Source: DATGMS01 sp040905145 (GTDB lineage: Bacteria > Bacteroidota > Bacteroidia > Cytophagales > Cyclobacteriaceae). Taken from it: a DNA stretch of 63,683 nt. Shown piece after piece: positions 62,899-63,683 of this stretch. Position 1 is the first letter of the stretch; every line of letters starts with the position of its first letter. The position numbers and the translations under genes were made by a program. The stretch lies in contig JBBDSC010000011.1 in the NCBI GenBank assembly GCA_040905145.1, forward strand, positions 1 through 63,683, given 5' to 3'. Under the pieces are notes generated by a model that worked only from the letters and a program-made list of their open reading frames with translations, had not been told where the DNA came from and made no database searches.

Positions 62899-63585
62899 TT
62901 AATTCGATAAGGAGAAATATATATAAATAGGCATGGCTGCAAAAGCAACCGGTACCACTATTGAAAAAATAAGCCCCAGGGTTTTAATGGCGGGAGTATA
63001 CTTACTATGGTTCAAGCCCAAAGTCTGGAAAGCACTGGCAAATCCATGGGCGAGGTGGAATGCCAGGAACACCATGGATATCACATAAAGTCCCACTAAC
63101 CATAACTCCTGGAAAGCAAACACCACGATGCTATAGAGGTCTTTATATTCCTCACCATCATAAGTAACATACGGAATGTCCCCCCAATGCATTTTATACC
63201 AGAAGCCTTGTAAATGTACCACGAGAAAAATCAGGATAATGGTTCCCAATATTCCCATGTTTCTGGAGTTCCAAGAACTATTGGAGCCGGCATTCCTAAC
63301 CTCATAGTTTATTGGCCGGGCCTTTTTATTGCGAATGGTTAGTAAAATGGAGTAAACAACGTGGACTAAAATGGAAATGTAAGTGACAATGGACAATATT
63401 TGTACAAATTGGTTGGTGGTCATAAATTTTGCATATTTATTAAAGGATTGTCCTCCATCATCTTTAAACAATAGTGCATTTCCCGATACATGGCCTACAA
63501 GAAAAAGAATCAAGAATAAACCCGTCAAGGACATGATTAGTTTTCGGCCTAAGGTGCTATTTAAGGTTTTTGATACCCAACTCAT
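62899..63585 (-). CDS. sdhC: Succinate dehydrogenase cytochrome b subunit
   Basis: A 228-residue membrane anchor of the one-gene, di-haem b558 type. Five hydrophobic segments; haem-ligand histidines are expected in FLILFLVGHVSGN, ISILVHVVYSI, LVVHLQGFWYKMHWG and MVFLAFHLAHGFASAFQTLG. It begins MSWVSKTLNSTLGRKLIMSL, the usual N-terminus of Bacteroidetes members. It is the first gene of the operon with its promoter close upstream. It passes electrons to menaquinone (family knowledge). Confidence 0.93.
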   Translation of the reverse strand: MSWVSKTLNSTLGRKLIMSLTGLFLILFLVGHVSGNALLFKDDGGQSFNKYAKFMTTNQFVQILSIVTYISILVHVVYSILLTIRNKKARPINYEVRNAGSNSSWNSRNMGILGTIILIFLVVHLQGFWYKMHWGDIPYVTYDGEEYKDLYSIVVFAFQELWLVGLYVISMVFLAFHLAHGFASAFQTLGLNHSKYTPAIKTLGLIFSIVVPVAFAAMPIYIYFSLSN

Positions 63586-63628
63586 AAATTATTTACTTTA
63601 GTTTAATTTTCTCATAAAAATCTGTCGC

Positions 63629-63659
63629 CAAATTTACATGTGGAATCCTTATCAAACAA
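63629..63659 (-). promoter_or_regulatory. Promoter of the sdhCAB operon
   Basis: On the minus strand TTG (63659-63657) and TAAATTTG (63636-63629) are 20 bases apart, a Bacteroidetes-type promoter. The start would be near 63622, some 37 bases upstream of the sdhC ATG at 63585. Confidence 0.5.
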
Positions 63660-63683
63660 TCAATCCCACTTGATTAACCTTAT

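Overview
The window looks like a draft chromosome scaffold of a gliding-type Bacteroidetes bacterium, most plausibly a cytophagal (Cyclobacteriaceae-like) member. The evidence is a GldC homologue, a CarboxypepD_reg-type TonB receptor, Bacteroidetes-restricted families (DUF3098, DUF4494), the cytochrome b-type SdhC with order sdhC-sdhA-sdhB, and promoters matching TTTG-N19..21-TAnnTTTG. Two runs of exactly 100 N (4516-4615, 42651-42750) are scaffold gaps and each truncates a gene. No rRNA, tRNA or CRISPR array was recognised.

Layout. 1-3257: arginine operon argB-argD-argC-argJ (minus). 3568-6003: potassium uptake trkA/trkH (minus, interrupted by a gap). 6208-10121: housekeeping operon ftsX-DUF3098-uppP-truB-ribF-gldC (plus), closed by a clear terminator. 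10391-14794: TonB receptor plus SGNH/GDSL lipoprotein. 14925-21907: two tandem giant lipoproteins (propeller dehydrogenase + HEAT repeats + cytochrome c) whose 3' 2.37 kb appear identical while their 5' ends diverge. 22033-28738: AGE-family epimerase, a pair of exported ferritin-like proteins with a striking double palindrome upstream, a decayed nitrilase and a lipoprotein sulfatase.

28778-44660: a polysaccharide cluster on the minus strand (six intact glycosyltransferases, ABC flippase, Wzy-like protein, ATP-grasp, FemAB-like protein) that is visibly eroded. It holds a truncated deacetylase, fragments of glycosyltransferases, a WecD-like acetyltransferase tail and a WecE-like aminotransferase fragment. 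Inside it sits a DUF559 endonuclease-like gene embedded between units of a 142-bp, triple-hairpin repeat; a diverged partial copy with compensatory base changes lies near the upstream end of the cluster.

44931-63585: mixed core and accessory genes: yigZ (frameshifted), a 3'-5' exonuclease, nhaC, an Mpo1-like protein, a membrane patatin, DUF1622, DUF4494, outer-membrane barrels, a sugar porter with fructokinase, an operon of sodium symporter + GNAT + ornithine/alanine-racemase-like enzyme, and the succinate dehydrogenase operon with an interspersed repeat between sdhA and sdhB.

The observations I would follow first are the DUF559/triple-hairpin repeat cassette, the homogenised tandem cytochrome lipoproteins, the symporter-GNAT-racemase operon, and the paired palindromes upstream of the ferritin-like genes.
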